Position numbers and translations under genes: made by a program
Notes under the pieces: model-generated
Databases searched by the model: none
Seen by the model: the letters and a program-made list of their open reading frames with translations, nothing else
What the model was told of the DNA's origin: nothing
Assembly: GCA_022706085.1 (NCBI GenBank)
Contig: JAKJDF010000001.1
Span: 356,526 to 420,525, forward strand
DNA length: 64,000 nt
Reading direction: 5' to 3'
From: Candidatus Latescibacterota bacterium
GTDB lineage: Bacteria; Latescibacterota; MWCZ01
Shown: piece by piece, positions 62,602 to 64,000 of the stretch
Position numbering within the stretch: the stretch's first letter is position 1
Layout: each line of letters opens with the position of its first letter

Positions 62602-64000
62602 TCTGCGTATCGTGGGTCTTTGCGTCGCGCGAGGCTTTTCTGCGGCGCTTCTTTTCGGATTTCTTTCCTCCCCTTCACCCGCAGCAGAAGCGGATTCCAC
62701 CGTTTCCGTGTGGGTTTTTCTCACCGACCACGGCGAATCGAGCGGAGTGCTCAACCGTCCTTCCGCGCCGATTTCTGAGCGCGCAAGGGCACGGACGGCC
62801 ACTCGCGGTTTGCCCGCGGATGACGTTCTGGCTGTGTATGCCCCTTATGTCGAACGGGTGTCATCGCGCGTCTGCCGTGTGCGCACTGTCTCCCGCTGGT
62901 TGAATGCGGTAAGCGCGGACGCAACACCGGCACAGATTGAGAGCCTCGTAACGATGCCAGAGGTGCGTGCTGTCAGCCCGGTACGTACGTACCGGCATGA
63001 GCTGCCCGACCTCGACGCCACGCAGGCACGCATCGCACCCGCGATCGCGGATACGGTCCAGCAACGGTACGGGGGCAGCTTCTGGCAGTACGGCCGAGTC
63101 GGGATTCCGGAACTGCATGCGCTCGGTCTCACCGGCAGCGGAATCATGGTCTGCGTGATTGACGCCGGATTTACCCGGTTTGATCACCCCGCGTTTGCTC
63201 ACCTGAACGTCGTCCAGACGAAGGATTTCATCACGGGGTCCGCCAGTTTGACTCCCGATTCACACGGGGCGCAGGTTCTCTCGGTGATCGCGGGGAACGA
63301 AGCGGGAATGCTTGTCGGTCCGGCGTACGGCGCGGAGTACATGCTTGCCCGCACGGAAGCCCGCGCAGTGGAGGTTCGTGCCGAGGAGGATTTCTGGATC
63401 GCGGCGGTGGAATGGGCGGACTCCGCCGGCGCGGACATCATCACGAGCAGCCTCGGGTACAACACGTTCGACGATCCATCCCAGAACCACAGTCTCGCGG
63501 AACTGGATGGTTCTTCACTGATCACCCAGGCCGCTGACCGCGCCGTGGCGCGCGGTATTGTCGTCGTTGTTTCGGCGGGGAATGAGCGCGGTGCGAGCGG
63601 GGCGCCGGAGTGGCAGGGGCGGATTACCCTTCCCGCGGACGGTTTCGGCGTACTGGCTGTCGGTTCCCTCACCGCGACCGACCAGATCGCGGCATCGAGT
63701 TCAACCGGACCAACCGCCGACGGAAGAATCAAACCGGACCTAGTGGCACCGGGTGACAACGTGCTTGCGCTCGACGTTGCGATGACGTCAGGCTATGCAC
63801 GTGTTTCTGGCACGTCGTTCGCTGCACCGATCGTCGCCGGCGCGGCAGCGTTGCTGCTGGAAAAGAATCCGTTGTGGACCCCTGCGGACGTGCGGCGCGC
63901 GCTCCTCTGGTCGGCCGAGGACATTCTTGCACCGGGACCGGATGTTCTTTCCGGGTGGGGAGTGATGAATGCCAACCTGGCAGTAGACGAAGTCGTTCAC
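62588..64000 (+). CDS. S8 subtilisin-like serine protease, 3' end cut
   Basis: 471 codons are present and the frame is open to the window end. A signal sequence (about residues 14-35) leads to a secreted protein; a propeptide-like region spans about residues 40-150. The catalytic triad is Asp192 in VIDAGF, His226 in DSHGAQV and Ser410 in SGTSFAAP, with the oxyanion Asn in SAGNE. GTG 62588 starts 14 bases inside proB; a GTG at 62612 is also possible. The C-terminal end, perhaps with a sorting or adhesion domain, lies outside the window. Unusual as a translational neighbour of an amino-acid gene. Confidence 0.92.
   Translation, partial: MLRDNLRIVGLCVARGFSAALLFGFLSSPSPAAEADSTVSVWVFLTDHGESSGVLNRPSAPISERARARTATRGLPADDVLAVYAPYVERVSSRVCRVRTVSRWLNAVSADATPAQIESLVTMPEVRAVSPVRTYRHELPDLDATQARIAPAIADTVQQRYGGSFWQYGRVGIPELHALGLTGSGIMVCVIDAGFTRFDHPAFAHLNVVQTKDFITGSASLTPDSHGAQVLSVIAGNEAGMLVGPAYGAEYMLARTEARAVEVRAEEDFWIAAVEWADSAGADIITSSLGYNTFDDPSQNHSLAELDGSSLITQAADRAVARGIVVVVSAGNERGASGAPEWQGRITLPADGFGVLAVGSLTATDQIAASSSTGPTADGRIKPDLVAPGDNVLALDVAMTSGYARVSGTSFAAPIVAGAAALLLEKNPLWTPADVRRALLWSAEDILAPGPDVLSGWGVMNANLAVDEVVH

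Noticed and set aside
1-64000. CRISPR array, insertion sequence, prophage or defence island
   Set aside because: No regularly spaced direct repeats, transposase, integrase or phage genes were seen; gene content is metabolic and envelope-related throughout.

Overview
This window is a gene-dense, high-GC stretch of a bacterial chromosome. It has about 53 protein genes, one tRNA-Pro, no rRNA, no CRISPR array and no recognisable insertion sequence or phage. An LptF/LptG-type permease, Lpp-type lipoproteins, a DUF5916 outer-membrane protein, an exosortase-locus-type polysaccharide deacetylase and an undecaprenyl-phosphate glycosylphosphotransferase point to a diderm. The combination of many cytoplasmic exo-glycosidases, Gfo/Idh/MocA and creatininase-family genes, a geranylgeranyl-reductase/ferredoxin pair and multiheme cytochromes suggests an uncultured heterotroph of the FCB / Latescibacterota / Hydrogenedentota kind. 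That placement is inference only. Several genes start with GTG or TTG. Many neighbours overlap by 4 bases (ATGA), so long co-transcribed runs are likely.

Layout. 1-7481: glycan-degradation genes (truncated GH38 alpha-mannosidase, HAD phosphatase, alpha/beta esterase, GH89 alpha-N-acetylglucosaminidase) and an EamA transporter. 7614-8503: tRNA-Pro(CGG), acylphosphatase, apt. 8546-18005: envelope and exopolysaccharide block (lipoprotein, polysaccharide deacetylase, methyltransferase, two GT4 glycosyltransferases, CDF metal exporter, WcaJ-like phosphotransferase, sensor kinase, LptG-like permease). 18007-21402: an unrecognised large glycosidase-like protein divergent from a GH29 alpha-fucosidase that ends in a clear terminator. 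21454-26314: a minus-strand run with PfkB kinase, P-loop sugar/nucleoside kinase, TIM-barrel-like protein, split LysO transporter, ferredoxin and geranylgeranyl reductase. A DegT aminotransferase (26472) diverges from it. 27917-32805: GH116 glucosidase and Gfo/Idh oxidoreductase, with a divergent creatininase-family hydrolase.

33013-41909: alaS, then a redox operon (seven-heme cytochrome c, cytochrome b561-type membrane subunit, eight-heme cytochrome c), a HerA/DUF853 ATPase and hisF. 41973-48012 (minus): SDR reductase, squalene/phytoene synthase, FAD oxidoreductase, an esterase-like hydrolase, L-lactate dehydrogenase and proC. 48203-50666: PhoB/PhoR-type two-component pair with a good sigma-70 promoter. 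50691-53768: DUF5916 outer-membrane protein and a lipoprotein. 53799-58384 (minus): M48 lipoprotein protease, YkgJ Cys-cluster protein, nucleotidyltransferase-like protein, anmK. 58774-64000: soluble histidine kinase, hisA, DAHP synthase, proB and a truncated subtilisin-like protease.

How it may work together. The GH38, GH89, GH29, GH116 and GH101/129-like enzymes all appear cytoplasmic because none shows a signal peptide. That fits intracellular trimming of imported complex oligosaccharides, with sugars passed to the PfkB and P-loop kinases and to oxidoreductase/aminotransferase steps. No oligosaccharide importer lies inside the window. The redox operon looks like a membrane quinol-to-cytochrome electron outlet. 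The most unusual items are that 7+8-heme operon, the two-kinase/TIM-barrel/split-LysO operon, a HisF with Gln at the usual catalytic Asp130 position, and the ferredoxin-coupled geranylgeranyl reductase.
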